A stretch of DNA of 64,000 bases, taken from JACMQX01 sp044225675 (GTDB lineage: Bacteria; Pseudomonadota; Gammaproteobacteria; Burkholderiales; Burkholderiaceae_C). The position numbers and the translations under genes are program-made. The stretch is taken from the NCBI GenBank assembly GCA_044225675.1, contig JBGAIH010000010.1:1-64000 (forward strand), in the 5' to 3' direction. Below, piece by piece: positions 26,334-34,942 of this stretch (positions within the stretch are counted from its first letter, which is position 1; each line of letters begins with the position of its first letter). A model generated the notes under the pieces. It did not search any database. It was not told the origin of the DNA and saw only the letters and a program-made list of their open reading frames with translations.

Positions 26334-26435
26334 GCCGCGCTGGCAGAGGCGGCACGCGCCAGCCCGAATGCCGCGGCATGCGTGGCTGCGGTGTCTGTTG
26401 TGCCAGCCGTGGTCCCCGTCGGCTATAACCCTCCC

Positions 26436-27431
26436 ATGGGTGAATTCGATCTGATCCGGCGCTACTTCCAGCGCCCCGTCGCCGGAGCGCTGGCCGGCGC
26501 TTCCGGCGCCGCGCTGGGCGTGGGCGACGACTGCGCGCTGCTGCAGCTGGCGCCAGGCATGCAGCTGGCCGTCACCAGCGACATGCTGGTCGAGGGCCGT
26601 CACTTCCTGTCCACCGTCGATCCGGCCCGCCTCGGCCACAAGGCGCTGGCCGTCAACCTGAGCGACCTGGCCGCCAGCGGCGCCCGGCCGCTGGCCTTCA
26701 CGCTCGCGCTGTCGCTGCCGCGCGCCGATGCGCAGTGGCTCGAACCCTTTTCACGCGGTCTGCTGGCCCTCGCCGACGCCCAGGGCTGCGAGCTGATCGG
26801 GGGCGACACCACCCAGGGGCCGCTGAACATCTGCATCACCGCCTTCGGCGAAGTGCCGGCGGGCCAGGCCCTGCTGCGCAGCGGCGCGCGCGCCGGCCAC
26901 GACATCTGGGTCAGCGGCCACACCGGCGACGCGCGCATTGCGCTGGAGGTGTTCCGCGGCTCGCTGGAGGTGAGCGCGAGCCTGTTCGCGCAGTGCCGTG
27001 AACGCATGGAGCAGCCCACGCCGCGCGTGGCGCTGGGGCAGGCCCTGCGCGGCATCGCAAGCGCGGCGGTGGACCTGAGCGACGGGCTGCTCGGCGACCT
27101 GGGGCACATCCTGGCGGCGTCGCGCGTGGGCGCGACGGTGCAGGCCGACGCCGCTCTACCCTTGCTTGGCGCGGCCGGCCACCCGGACTGGCGCAGCCAC
27201 GCGCCCGCGGCACAGCGTCACCTGGAGTTCGTGCTGGCGGGTGGCGACGACTACGAACTCGCCTTCACCGCACCGTCCGCCGCCCGCGACGCCGTGCTGG
27301 CCGCCGCACGTGGCGCCGGCACGCCGGTCACGCGCATCGGCCGCATCGACGCCGAACCCGGCCTGCGCCTCGTCGACGCGCAGGGCCAGCCGATGGCGCA
27401 GCGCTTCACCTCCTTCGATCATTTCGCCTGA
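26436..27431 (+). CDS. thiL: Thiamine-monophosphate kinase
   Basis: Phosphorylates thiamine monophosphate to thiamine diphosphate. The 331-aa protein starts MGEFDLIRRYF and shows GVGDDCALL (Mg/ATP Asp pair), TSDMLVEGRHF, KALAVNLSDLAASGARP, GGDTTQG and DLSDGLLGDLGHI, all standard ThiL signatures. A TATAAC hexamer ends only seven bases before the ATG, so a short or absent leader is possible. The downstream tautomerase is convergent. Confidence 0.95.
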   Translation: MGEFDLIRRYFQRPVAGALAGASGAALGVGDDCALLQLAPGMQLAVTSDMLVEGRHFLSTVDPARLGHKALAVNLSDLAASGARPLAFTLALSLPRADAQWLEPFSRGLLALADAQGCELIGGDTTQGPLNICITAFGEVPAGQALLRSGARAGHDIWVSGHTGDARIALEVFRGSLEVSASLFAQCRERMEQPTPRVALGQALRGIASAAVDLSDGLLGDLGHILAASRVGATVQADAALPLLGAAGHPDWRSHAPAAQRHLEFVLAGGDDYELAFTAPSAARDAVLAAARGAGTPVTRIGRIDAEPGLRLVDAQGQPMAQRFTSFDHFA

Positions 27432-27461
27432 AGGGCGGCCCGGTCCGTCGCGGTGCCTCAG

Positions 27462-27875
27462 CTAGGGCGTCGCCGGGGCCGAGGCCCGCTCCAGCTGCCG
27501 GGCCTTCTGCGTGCGTCCGTCATAGCCCCAGTCGCCCGCCGGCAGCTCGCGCACGATCACATAGCTGGCCTGGGCCAGCGCGCGGCCGGCACCGAGCTGG
27601 CGCGTCAGCTCGGCGTGGCTGGCGGCGATCCAGGCGGCCTTCTCGGCTTCGGTGTTCGTGCCCTGCGTGATGCTGATCTCCAGCAGCGCCGTGGGCACTT
27701 CGACCGGCGCCCCGCCAACGTACCAGCGCGCCGCAGGCAGATCGTCGATCACCACCGCCGTCACTTCGGCGCGCTTGCCCAGCCGTTCGTGGGTGATGCG
27801 CGTGAGGGCCTGGGCCAGCGCCTCATAGCGCGACGGATTCTGCAGCGGCGCGACCTTGAGCACGAGTGTCGGCAT
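27462..27875 (-). CDS. Tautomerase-family protein
   Basis: A 137-aa protein starting MPTLVLKVAP, with the proline after the initiator Met that serves as the catalytic base in 4-oxalocrotonate tautomerases. Length is about twice the short 4-OT subunit, fitting the fused or MSAD-like branch. Further family-like segments are RITHERLGKRAEVTAVVID and PTALLEISITQGTN. It begins one base after the stop of the small upstream gene, so the two form an operon. Substrate unknown. Confidence 0.82.
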   Translation of the reverse strand: MPTLVLKVAPLQNPSRYEALAQALTRITHERLGKRAEVTAVVIDDLPAARWYVGGAPVEVPTALLEISITQGTNTEAEKAAWIAASHAELTRQLGAGRALAQASYVIVRELPAGDWGYDGRTQKARQLERASAPATP

Positions 27876-27876
27876 G

Positions 27877-28260
27877 TCAGGCCTCCGGGGAGAGCGGGCG
27901 CTGCGGCACGCCGGCGGAGGAGGCAATGCGCCCGATGCGCCAGGCCCGCAAGGGCCGCGAGCCCGCGCGCCCTGCGGCCAGACGCCCCGCAGCCGGACGC
28001 CCCGCTGCCGGACGGAACGAGGCGAACCGGCGCAAGAGCCGGCTCCAGGCCGCGTCGAAGGCCTCCTGCCGCAACTCGCCCGCGCGCACGCGGGCCGTGC
28101 GCATCACGGCGTCGAGCGCCGCCAGGTGATCCGCGTGCTCGCGCAGGCACTCCAGCGGCCCGCCGGTCTGGCGGGTTGTGCCGGAGTGCGGCACGCGATC
28201 GGCGACGGGGCGAACGACGACGGGCCGAGTGGCGGGCTGAGTGGCAAGGGACGGGTTCAT
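27877..28260 (-). CDS. Hypothetical protein, 127 aa
   Basis: A 127-aa protein starting at ATG 28260 with an excellent Shine-Dalgarno AAGGAG six bases upstream. The central part (about 40-80) is a plausible helical segment with CLREHADHLAALDAVMRTARVR-like periodicity; the C-terminal third contains three imperfect repeats of RPAAGR. It is tightly linked to the tautomerase (stop and start one base apart) and divergent from a LysR gene that may regulate both. No family recognised. Confidence 0.65.
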   Translation of the reverse strand: MNPSLATQPATRPVVVRPVADRVPHSGTTRQTGGPLECLREHADHLAALDAVMRTARVRAGELRQEAFDAAWSRLLRRFASFRPAAGRPAAGRLAAGRAGSRPLRAWRIGRIASSAGVPQRPLSPEA

Positions 28261-28427
28261 GGCAGCTCCTTCGGGAAAGGCGCCGCAGGCATTGCGGCAC
28301 CGTGGAGCCACTGTAGAAAGAGCCGCGCCTTTGCGAAACGGCGCGCCGGGCAAAGGGGTGTTGCAGGGGCTGCAAAGCCACGGCGCCGTCCCCTGCGGGC
28401 CGGCGCCAACGCGACTACCATCCGGGC

Positions 28428-29333
28428 ATGCACGATCTCGACTTCGACGACATGCACCTGTTCGCCCGCGTGGCCGAACTCGGCACGCTGTCGGCCGTGG
28501 CGCGCGAACGCGACGTGCCGGTGAGCCAGGTCTCGCGCACGCTCAGCCGCATCGAAGCGCGCTGCGGCGTTCGCCTCGTGCAGCGCTCGACCCACGGGTT
28601 GTCGCTCACGCCCGAAGGCGAGATCTTTCTCGGCTACAGCCGTCGCCTGACCGGCACGCTCGACGAGCTGCAGGGCGAGTTCGCCAGCCAGGCCCGTGAG
28701 GCCAGCGGCCTGGTGCGGGTCGCGGCCAGCCCGGTGATGGCGCACTACCAGCTCACCCCGAGTCTCGCGGGTCTGGTGCAGCGCCATCCGCGCCTGCGGG
28801 TGGAACTGCAGGTGGACGACCGCATGGTGGACATGGCCCGCGCAGGCATCGACATCGCCATCCGCACCGGTGATCCGCAGACCGACACCGTCGTGGCGCG
28901 ACGCATCGGCAGCATGGGCCGGCGGCTGTACGCCGCGCCCGCGTACCTGGCGATGCATGGCACGCCCGCGCATCCTGACGCGCTCGGCGCGCATCGCCTC
29001 GTGGCCAACAGCGTGGTGACCGCGCTCAACCAGTGGCCCTTCATCGTCAAGGGCCGGCGCATCGTGCTGTCGGTGGACGGGCACTGGCGCTCGGACAGCA
29101 GCAGCGTCATGACCGAACTGGCCGTTCAGGGCCTGGGCATTGCACGGCTGGCCACGGTGGTCGGCGAGCCGCTGGCGGCACGCGGTCTGCTGGTGCCGCT
29201 GCTCGCCGAGTTCGCCGACACGAGCGAGATCCCGATCCACGCCGTGACGCTGGCCGGCCGCCATCGCCTGCCCAAGATCCGGGCCTGCATCGACCACTGG
29301 GCCGACTGGTTCGCTAAGATGCCCGCTCCATGA
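28428..29333 (+). CDS. LysR-family transcriptional regulator
   Basis: A 301-aa LysR regulator with the winged helix-turn-helix at residues 5-65 (DMHLFARVAELGTLSAVARE, VSQVSRTLSRIEARCGVRL) and a substrate-binding domain of the AaeR/DmlR-like branch (GIDIAIRTG, ELAVQGLGIARLATVVGEP). It is divergent from the hypothetical-tautomerase pair across 167 bp, so that pair is its likely target. Its stop overlaps the pgpA start. Confidence 0.92.
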   Translation: MHDLDFDDMHLFARVAELGTLSAVARERDVPVSQVSRTLSRIEARCGVRLVQRSTHGLSLTPEGEIFLGYSRRLTGTLDELQGEFASQAREASGLVRVAASPVMAHYQLTPSLAGLVQRHPRLRVELQVDDRMVDMARAGIDIAIRTGDPQTDTVVARRIGSMGRRLYAAPAYLAMHGTPAHPDALGAHRLVANSVVTALNQWPFIVKGRRIVLSVDGHWRSDSSSVMTELAVQGLGIARLATVVGEPLAARGLLVPLLAEFADTSEIPIHAVTLAGRHRLPKIRACIDHWADWFAKMPAP

Positions 29334-29875
29334 CGCCCGACGCCGCCCCCGTACCACTCAACCCGTCCGTCCAGCCGCCGGTGCGCCGGCCCGGTGCGCG
29401 CTTCATGCTGTCGCACCCCGCGCATCTGATCGCGCTGGGCTTCGGTTCGGGCCTGAGTCCGGCGGCCCCGGGCACCGTGGGCACACTCTGGGCCTGGGCC
29501 GCCTGGCTCGTGCTGGCGCCCTGGCTCACGCCCGTGCAGCAGGGCTGGCTGATCGCCGCGTCGCTGCCGGTGGGCTGGTGGGCCTGCACCGTGACCGCGC
29601 GGCACATGCGGGTGATGGATCCGGGCAACATCGTGTGGGACGAAATCGTGGCGTTCTGGCTGGTGCTGTGGCTGGTGATGCCGACCGGCTTCTGGGGGCA
29701 GTTCGCGGCCTTTGCCCTGTTCCGATTCTTCGACGCGGTCAAGCCCGGCCCGGTCGCCTGGGCCGACGACCTGTTCCACGGCTTCAATGCGCGCGGCGGC
29801 TTCGGAATTTTGCTGGACGACCTGGTGGCCGCGTTCTGCACCCTGCTTCTGATCGCGTTCTGGAGATTTGCATGA
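29330..29875 (+). CDS. pgpA: Phosphatidylglycerophosphatase A
   Basis: Dephosphorylates phosphatidylglycerophosphate to phosphatidylglycerol at the inner membrane. The 181-aa protein has the PgpA signatures GFGSGLSPAAPGTVGTLWAW, DPGNIVWDEIVAFWLVLW and FRFFDAVKPGPVAWAD, and about four membrane segments. ATG 29330 overlaps the LysR stop (ATGA), and its own stop overlaps the next ATG. In most relatives it is preceded by thiL; here the tautomerase/LysR genes are inserted between. Confidence 0.95.
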   Translation: MTPDAAPVPLNPSVQPPVRRPGARFMLSHPAHLIALGFGSGLSPAAPGTVGTLWAWAAWLVLAPWLTPVQQGWLIAASLPVGWWACTVTARHMRVMDPGNIVWDEIVAFWLVLWLVMPTGFWGQFAAFALFRFFDAVKPGPVAWADDLFHGFNARGGFGILLDDLVAAFCTLLLIAFWRFA

Positions 29876-30363
29876 ACCCCACCACCGACCTCTGCCAGCG
29901 TCTGGCCGCCCACCTGCAGGCACGCGGCTGGATGATGGCCACGGCCGAGAGCTGCACCGGCGGGCTGATCGGCGGCGCCTGCACCGACCTGTCCGGCTCC
30001 AGCAACTGGTTCGATGCCGGGTTCATCACCTACTCATACGAGGCCAAGACCTCGATGCTCGGCGTGGAAGCCGCACTGATCGAGCGCCACGGCGCGGTGA
30101 GCGAACAGGTCGCCCTGGCGATGGCGCGCGGCGCACTCGCCCGCTCGCGCGCCCGCGCGGCCGTGGCCGTCACTGGCATCGCCGGGCCGACGGGCGGCAC
30201 CCCGGACAAGCCGGTGGGCACGGTCTGGTTCTCGTGGAATGTGGACGGCGCACTCTCGACCGAATGCCGCCGTTTCGAAGGAGACCGAGCGGCGGTGCGT
30301 CAAGCGACGGTTGCTCACGCGCTGGCTGTGTTGCTGCGGCGGCTGGAGAGTTCTGCGGGCTGA
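29872..30363 (+). CDS. pncC: CinA C-terminal-type nicotinamide-nucleotide amidohydrolase
   Basis: A 163-aa stand-alone CinA C-terminal domain, which deamidates NMN in pyridine nucleotide salvage. Signatures are MMATAESCTGGLIGGACTDL (catalytic Ser in the ESCTGG motif), FITYSYEAKTSMLGV and VTGIAGPTGGTPDKPVGTV. It starts within the pgpA stop (ATGA overlap). The order thiL-pgpA-cinA is common in proteobacteria. Confidence 0.94.
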   Translation: MNPTTDLCQRLAAHLQARGWMMATAESCTGGLIGGACTDLSGSSNWFDAGFITYSYEAKTSMLGVEAALIERHGAVSEQVALAMARGALARSRARAAVAVTGIAGPTGGTPDKPVGTVWFSWNVDGALSTECRRFEGDRAAVRQATVAHALAVLLRRLESSAG

Positions 30364-30499
30364 GGCTCTTTCTGCCTTGACCTCGCGCAGCCAAGCCGCC
30401 AGCCCCTGGGGCCGGGGCGCTTGGCTGAAGACCGTGTGGGCACGCGAACGATGAGATCCGAATACCGCTTCGCCAGACGCCACACCCCTTCTGTCTCGC

Positions 30500-30724
30500 G
30501 GTGGGCGGCAGGCCGGTGGGGGCGACTTCTGGAGCGGCGAGGAGCGCAAGGCGGGGATCGGCGCGCGCAGCGCGCTTCGTGTCATTCTCATCGCACCTGT
30601 CCGAGCGCAGCGCGCAGCGCGTAGCGAGTTGTGCGATGCGATCCCCGCCCGAGCACCGCAACGAAGCCCTGCGCGAAGCGACAGGGCCGCTCCAGTAGGA
30701 GCCCCGACCGGCCTGCCGCCCGCC
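30500..30724. repeat. Long imperfect inverted repeat in a 467-bp intergenic region
   Basis: The gap 30364-30830 between the CinA-type gene and the aldo/keto reductase has no credible gene. Inside it, a 39-bp left arm (30500-30538) is the reverse complement, at all but a few positions, of a 39-bp right arm (30686-30724); both carry GGCGGCAGGCCGGT and CTGGAGCGGC. A second pair, GGCGGGGATCG on the left and its complement on the right, lies inside. The centre holds purine/pyrimidine runs of alternating GC (GCGCGCAGCGCGC). It could be a degenerate miniature mobile element or a large hairpin. Confidence 0.7.
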
Positions 30725-30830
30725 GCTAGACGCGAGGTGCATCCTCCGAAGCGTCATCCAGCGGCAAGCTGCCCCTCCCGATTTTCGGCACAATCTCCCT
30801 CTCCATCAGCACAGCAGCCAGTCATACGCA

Positions 30831-31892
30831 ATGCAAAACATCCAACTGGGCACCAGCGACCTCCGCGTCACCCCCATCTGCCTCGGCACCATGACCTTCG
30901 GGGAGCAGGTCGACGAACCCACGGCCCATGCCATTCTGGACCGGGCGCTTGAGCGCGGCGTCAACTTCCTCGACACGGCCGAGATGTACTCCGTTCCGGC
31001 CCGCAAGGAAACCTTCGGCGCCACCGAAACCATCATCGGCAACTGGTTCGCAAAGAACCCGGGCGCGCGTGGCCGCATGATCGTCGCCAGCAAGGTTGCC
31101 GGGCCATCGCGCGGCATGCCCTGGGTGCGCGAGGGCCTGGGCATGACTTCGGCCGACATCGTCGCCTCCTGCGATGCCAGCCTGCGGCGCCTGCAGACCG
31201 ACGTCATCGACCTCTATCAGATTCACTGGCCCGAACGCCATGTTCCCGCCTTCGGCAACATGTATTACGACCCGAAGTTGGAGCGGACCGCGACGCCCAT
31301 TCTTGAACAGCTCGAAACCCTGGGCCGCCTGGTCAAGGCTGGCAAGATCCGTGCGATCGGCCTGTCCAACGAAACGCCCTATGGCGTCCACGAGTTCGTG
31401 CGGCTGGCCGAGCAGCACGGCCTGCCGCGTGTGGCGACCGTGCAGAACGTCTACTGCCTCATCAGCCGCGGCGTCGAGAACGGGCTGGACGAAACCATGC
31501 ACCGGCTGGGCGTCTCGCTGCTCGCCTATTCGCCGCTCGGCTTCGGCCTGCTGACCGGCAAGTACGACGAGCCGGGCATCGACGGCCCGGGCACGCCGCG
31601 CGATGCACGCATCGGCAAGTTCGAATCGGTGCGGGGGCAGCGCTGGGGTCGGCCCGAGGCGTTGGCTGCGGCACGTCGCTACAACGCGCTGGCGCGCGAC
31701 TATGGCCTCACGCCCACGCGCATGGCCCTGGCGTTCTGCTACACCAAGTGGCAGGTGGCCAGCACCATCATCGGCGTGCGCACGCTGGCCCAGCTCGACG
31801 AAGACCTCGACGCCTGGGGCACCACGCTGCCGCCCGAACTGCTCGCGGCCATCGACAAGGTGCGCTGGGAGCTGCGCGATCCGGCCGTCTGA
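30831..31892 (+). CDS. Aldo/keto reductase (Tas-like)
   Basis: A 353-aa NADPH-dependent aldo/keto reductase. The catalytic tetrad is visible: Asp and Tyr in NFLDTAEMYSVP, Lys in VASKVAG and His in LYQIHWPER. The cofactor segment is near the C terminus (STIIGVRTLAQLDEDL). It resembles E. coli Tas, whose substrate is not established. It is followed 10 bp downstream by a YbaK-type gene, so the two may be co-transcribed. Confidence 0.92.
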   Translation: MQNIQLGTSDLRVTPICLGTMTFGEQVDEPTAHAILDRALERGVNFLDTAEMYSVPARKETFGATETIIGNWFAKNPGARGRMIVASKVAGPSRGMPWVREGLGMTSADIVASCDASLRRLQTDVIDLYQIHWPERHVPAFGNMYYDPKLERTATPILEQLETLGRLVKAGKIRAIGLSNETPYGVHEFVRLAEQHGLPRVATVQNVYCLISRGVENGLDETMHRLGVSLLAYSPLGFGLLTGKYDEPGIDGPGTPRDARIGKFESVRGQRWGRPEALAAARRYNALARDYGLTPTRMALAFCYTKWQVASTIIGVRTLAQLDEDLDAWGTTLPPELLAAIDKVRWELRDPAV

Positions 31893-31902
31893 GAGTCGGC
31901 CC

Positions 31903-32406
31903 ATGGCGAAGAAGGACGGCCGCAAGGACCATGTGAGCGAGACGCCGGCCACGGCCATGCTCAAGGCCCACCATGTGGCGTTCACCGAGCACCCCTACGA
32001 GTACCTGGAGCATGGCGGCGCGCAGCACAGCGCGCAGGTGCTGGGCTTCGACCCGTTCAGCGTGGTCAAGACCCTCGTCATGCAGGACCAGGACGCCCGG
32101 CCGCTGATCGTGCTCATGCACGGCAACCGCAAGGTGTCTACCAAGAACCTGGCGCGGCAGATCGGCGCCAAGTCCGTCGAGCCGTGCAAGCCCGAAGTGG
32201 CCAACCGCCACAGCGGCTACCTCGTGGGCGGCACCTCGCCGTTCGGCACCCGGCGGCAGATGCCGGTCTATGTGGAGGAGAGCATCCTGGCACTGCCGCG
32301 CATCTGCATCAACGGCGGCCGGCGCGGCTACCTCGTGGGCATTGAGCCTCAGGTCTGCGTGGACCTGCTGGGCGCCAAGCCGGTGAACTGCGCGCTGGAG
32401 GAGTGA
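31903..32406 (+). CDS. ybaK: YbaK/EbsC-family aminoacyl-tRNA deacylase
   Basis: A 167-aa editing-domain protein that removes mischarged Cys from tRNA-Pro in characterised relatives. Signatures are the substrate-binding Lys region VVKTLVMQ, AKSVEPCKPEVANRHSGYLVGGTSPFGTR and INGGRRGYLVGI. It lies 10 bp after the aldo/keto reductase. Full length; the N-terminal 15 residues are charged and unconserved. Confidence 0.92.
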   Translation: MAKKDGRKDHVSETPATAMLKAHHVAFTEHPYEYLEHGGAQHSAQVLGFDPFSVVKTLVMQDQDARPLIVLMHGNRKVSTKNLARQIGAKSVEPCKPEVANRHSGYLVGGTSPFGTRRQMPVYVEESILALPRICINGGRRGYLVGIEPQVCVDLLGAKPVNCALEE

Positions 32407-32495
32407 GCGGGAAGCGGGGCCGGGCGCTGGCACAATACGTCGCGAGACTTCCCGATGCGTGTGCATTCCCGCACCCAGACCGATCAGAATCCGCC

Positions 32496-33218
32496 GTGCA
32501 AAACCTCTACCCCCTTCTGGCCATCGTGGCAGCCTACCTCGTCGGCAGCCTGTCGTTCGCCGTCATCGTCAGCCGCGTCATGGGCCTGAGCGACCCGCGC
32601 ACCTACGGCAGCAAGAACCCCGGCGCCACCAACGTGCTGCGTTCGGGCAGCAAGGCGGCCGCCGTCGTCACGCTGCTGCTGGACGCGCTCAAGGGCTGGC
32701 TGCCCGTGGTGCTGGTCAAGTGGTTCGGCCGGCCTTACGGGCTGGAGGACGGCACGGTGGCGCTGGTCGGGCTGGCCGCGTTCCTGGGGCATCTGTGGCC
32801 GGTGTTCTTCCGCTTCCAGGGCGGCAAGGGCGTGGCCACGGCGCTCGGCGTGCTCGTCGGCATCGAATGGGGCCTGGGCCTGGCGACAGCTGCCACCTGG
32901 CTCATCATCGCCTTCTTCTTCCGCTACTCGTCGCTGGCGTCGCTGGTGGCAGCGGCCTTTGCGCCGGTGTACTACCTGTTCGGCGACCGCGTGGCCTGGT
33001 ATGCGGAGCGCACCATCCTGCTCGCGATCTTCATCATGGCGCTATTGCTCGCCTACCGGCATCGCGAGAACATCAACCGCCTGCTGAAAGGCACGGAGTC
33101 CCGGCTCGGCGGTCGCGGCAAGACGGGCGCTGCGGGCGAGGGTGCTTCGGCGGCCGCCGGGGGCAAGGGCGGGGCGTCCGCCTCTGCGGGCAAGACAGCG
33201 AACAAGGCGCGCAAGTAA
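32496..33218 (+). CDS. plsY: Acyl-phosphate:glycerol-3-phosphate acyltransferase
   Basis: Inner-membrane enzyme for the first acylation in phospholipid synthesis. GTG at 32496 is chosen because the following residues QNLYPLLAIVAAYLVGSLSFAV match the PlsY N terminus; ORF continuation upstream to 32403 is unconserved. Signatures are YGSKNPGATNVLR, ALKGWLPV, HLWPVFFRFQGGKGVATALG and five membrane segments. About 35 residues of Gly/Ala/Lys-rich low-complexity tail follow the last helix. RidA is 61 bp downstream. Confidence 0.93.
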   Translation: MQNLYPLLAIVAAYLVGSLSFAVIVSRVMGLSDPRTYGSKNPGATNVLRSGSKAAAVVTLLLDALKGWLPVVLVKWFGRPYGLEDGTVALVGLAAFLGHLWPVFFRFQGGKGVATALGVLVGIEWGLGLATAATWLIIAFFFRYSSLASLVAAAFAPVYYLFGDRVAWYAERTILLAIFIMALLLAYRHRENINRLLKGTESRLGGRGKTGAAGEGASAAAGGKGGASASAGKTANKARK

Positions 33219-33279
33219 GCCATCCGGGCCGCGATCGCGCGGACCGGCCCACCCAGTCAGCCAGCCAAGAGAGCCTCGA

Positions 33280-33630
33280 ATGAGTGAACTGAAGCGATTC
33301 CACGTCGGCCCCCGCCTGTCGGAGATGGCCATCCACAACGGCACCATCTACCTCGCGGGCCAGGTGCCCGACGACGGCACGCTGGACATCGAAGGCCAGA
33401 CGGCGCAGGTGCTGGGCATGATCGACCGCCTGCTGGCCGAGGCCGGCAGCAGCAAGGAGCGCATCCTCATGGCGCAGATCTTCCTCACCGACATGGCCGA
33501 TTTCCCCGGCATGAACAAGGTCTGGGACGCCTGGGTGCCGGCCGGCCACACGCCGCCGCGCGCCACGGTGCAGGCGCGGCTGGCGAACCCCCAGTACCGC
33601 ATCGAAGTGGTGGTGACGGCGGCGCAGTAG
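33280..33630 (+). CDS. RidA-family protein
   Basis: A 116-aa YjgF/YER057c/UK114 family protein; members such as RidA hydrolyse reactive enamines and imines. It has the family core GTIYLAGQVPDDG, ERILMAQIFLTDMADFPGMNKVWDAWV and PPRATVQARLANPQYRIEVVVTA, including the conserved Arg in RATVQ. It belongs to a RidA subfamily lacking the exact GxxxD ends of archetypal RidA, so enzymatic activity is not assured. A hypervariable spacer with GCGCGTTCAAG repeats follows. Confidence 0.9.
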   Translation: MSELKRFHVGPRLSEMAIHNGTIYLAGQVPDDGTLDIEGQTAQVLGMIDRLLAEAGSSKERILMAQIFLTDMADFPGMNKVWDAWVPAGHTPPRATVQARLANPQYRIEVVVTAAQ

Positions 33631-33737
33631 GCGGCGCCCGCCAGCGCGCTCAGGGGCGCGCGTTCAAGCGTGCGCGTTCAAGGGTGAACTCGAAGGCCCG
33701 CTCAGAGAAGCGCTCATGGGCGCGTTGAGATGCGCGC

Positions 33738-34406
33738 TCAGAAGCGGCGCGTGAGCGTCATCTGTTCATTGTCGCGCTGCATCTGGAAGCGCGACAGGAA
33801 GCTGTTGCCCAGCAGCACGAAGGGCATGGTCTGCGGCGTGACGATGGCGTCCACGTCGAACACCTCCACATCGCCGATGCGCACCGAACTGAGCTTGAGG
33901 CGCCAGCCCAGGGCGGTGCCGTTGGCGGTGCTCAGGCGCACCGGCTGGCCCGAGCGGTAGTCCAGCCGCATGCGCTCGGCGTCGGCAGCGCTCATCGACA
34001 CGCTGGTGGCGCCGGTGTCGACCATGAACTGCACGGCATTGCCGTTGATGGCACCCTGCGCCATGAAATGGCCGCCGCCACTGGCCGTCAGCACGATCTT
34101 GCCGCCCCCGGCACGCGGCCCGCCGCCGCCCACGCTGGCCGGCGCGTCGCCGACCCGCAGGGTATGGCGCTTGCCGCCGATCTCCACCACGGCCTGATCG
34201 CCGGCGGTGGAGACGACCTTGACGCCCTGATGCGTGTCGCCGGGCGCCACGCTGCGCGGGGCGCTGCCGTCGACGATGAGCAGGGCCCGGTTGCCCAGCA
34301 TGCCCGACAGCGCCACGGTCTGCGACCACGCCGCGGGCGCGAGGGCCAGCAGGAGCGGCAGGGCGAGGGCGCGCAGCAGCACGGTTCGGTGCGAGACGGT
34401 TGTCAC
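33738..34406 (-). CDS. Exported retropepsin-like aspartic protease
   Basis: A 222-aa protein of the TIGR02281/clan AA type: signal peptide in residues 1-28, then a beta-rich linker and a single aspartic-protease domain with FMVDTGATSVSMS (Asp130-Thr131-Gly132) and LLGNSFLSRFQM near the C terminus. One DTG motif implies a homodimeric active site as in retroviral proteases. It lies 6 bp after the yajQ gene on the same strand. The role of this bacterial family is not established. Confidence 0.85.
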   Translation of the reverse strand: MTTVSHRTVLLRALALPLLLALAPAAWSQTVALSGMLGNRALLIVDGSAPRSVAPGDTHQGVKVVSTAGDQAVVEIGGKRHTLRVGDAPASVGGGGPRAGGGKIVLTASGGGHFMAQGAINGNAVQFMVDTGATSVSMSAADAERMRLDYRSGQPVRLSTANGTALGWRLKLSSVRIGDVEVFDVDAIVTPQTMPFVLLGNSFLSRFQMQRDNEQMTLTRRF

Positions 34407-34412
34407 GGCGCG

Positions 34413-34898
34413 TCAGTCGCGGAAGTTGTTGAAGCTCAGCGGCATGTCGGCGATGTCCTTGCGGATCAGCGCCATGGCGGCCTGCAGGTCGTCGCGCTTG
34501 GCGCCGGTGACGCGCACCGCGTCGCCCTGGATCGCGGCCTGGACCTTGAGCTTGCTGTCCTTGATGAGGCGCGTGATCTTCTTGGCCTGCTCGGACTCGA
34601 TGCCGCTCTTGACCTTGACGACCTGCTTGACCTTGTCGCCGCCGATCTTCTGCACGTCGCCCATGTCGAGGTAGCGCACGTCGACGTTGCGCTTGGCCAG
34701 CTTGTTGCGAAGGATGTCGTCGATCTGGGTGAGCTGGAATTCGGCGTCGCCGATGAGGGTGATGTCCTTGTCCTTGAGCTCGATCGCGGCGGAGGTGCCC
34801 TTGAAGTCGAACCGCGTGGCGATCTCCTTGGCGGCGTTGTCGACGGCGTTCTTGACCTCGACCAGATTGGGTTCGCAGACGGTATCGAAGGACGGCAT
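34413..34898 (-). CDS. YajQ-family nucleotide-binding protein
   Basis: A 161-aa DUF520 protein; homologues bind cyclic di-GMP or other nucleotides and in Xanthomonas act with a transcription factor. The sequence starts MPSFDTVCEPNLVEVKNAVDN and has GDKVKQVVKVKSGIE and QGDAVRVTGAKRDDLQ, matching the family over its whole length. It is divergent from murB across only 44 bp and is probably co-transcribed with the aspartic protease. Confidence 0.95.
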   Translation of the reverse strand: MPSFDTVCEPNLVEVKNAVDNAAKEIATRFDFKGTSAAIELKDKDITLIGDAEFQLTQIDDILRNKLAKRNVDVRYLDMGDVQKIGGDKVKQVVKVKSGIESEQAKKITRLIKDSKLKVQAAIQGDAVRVTGAKRDDLQAAMALIRKDIADMPLSFNNFRD

Positions 34899-34942
34899 GG
34901 CTTTTTTCCCTGAAATGCAATGGGGTGCGCGACAATTCTCCC

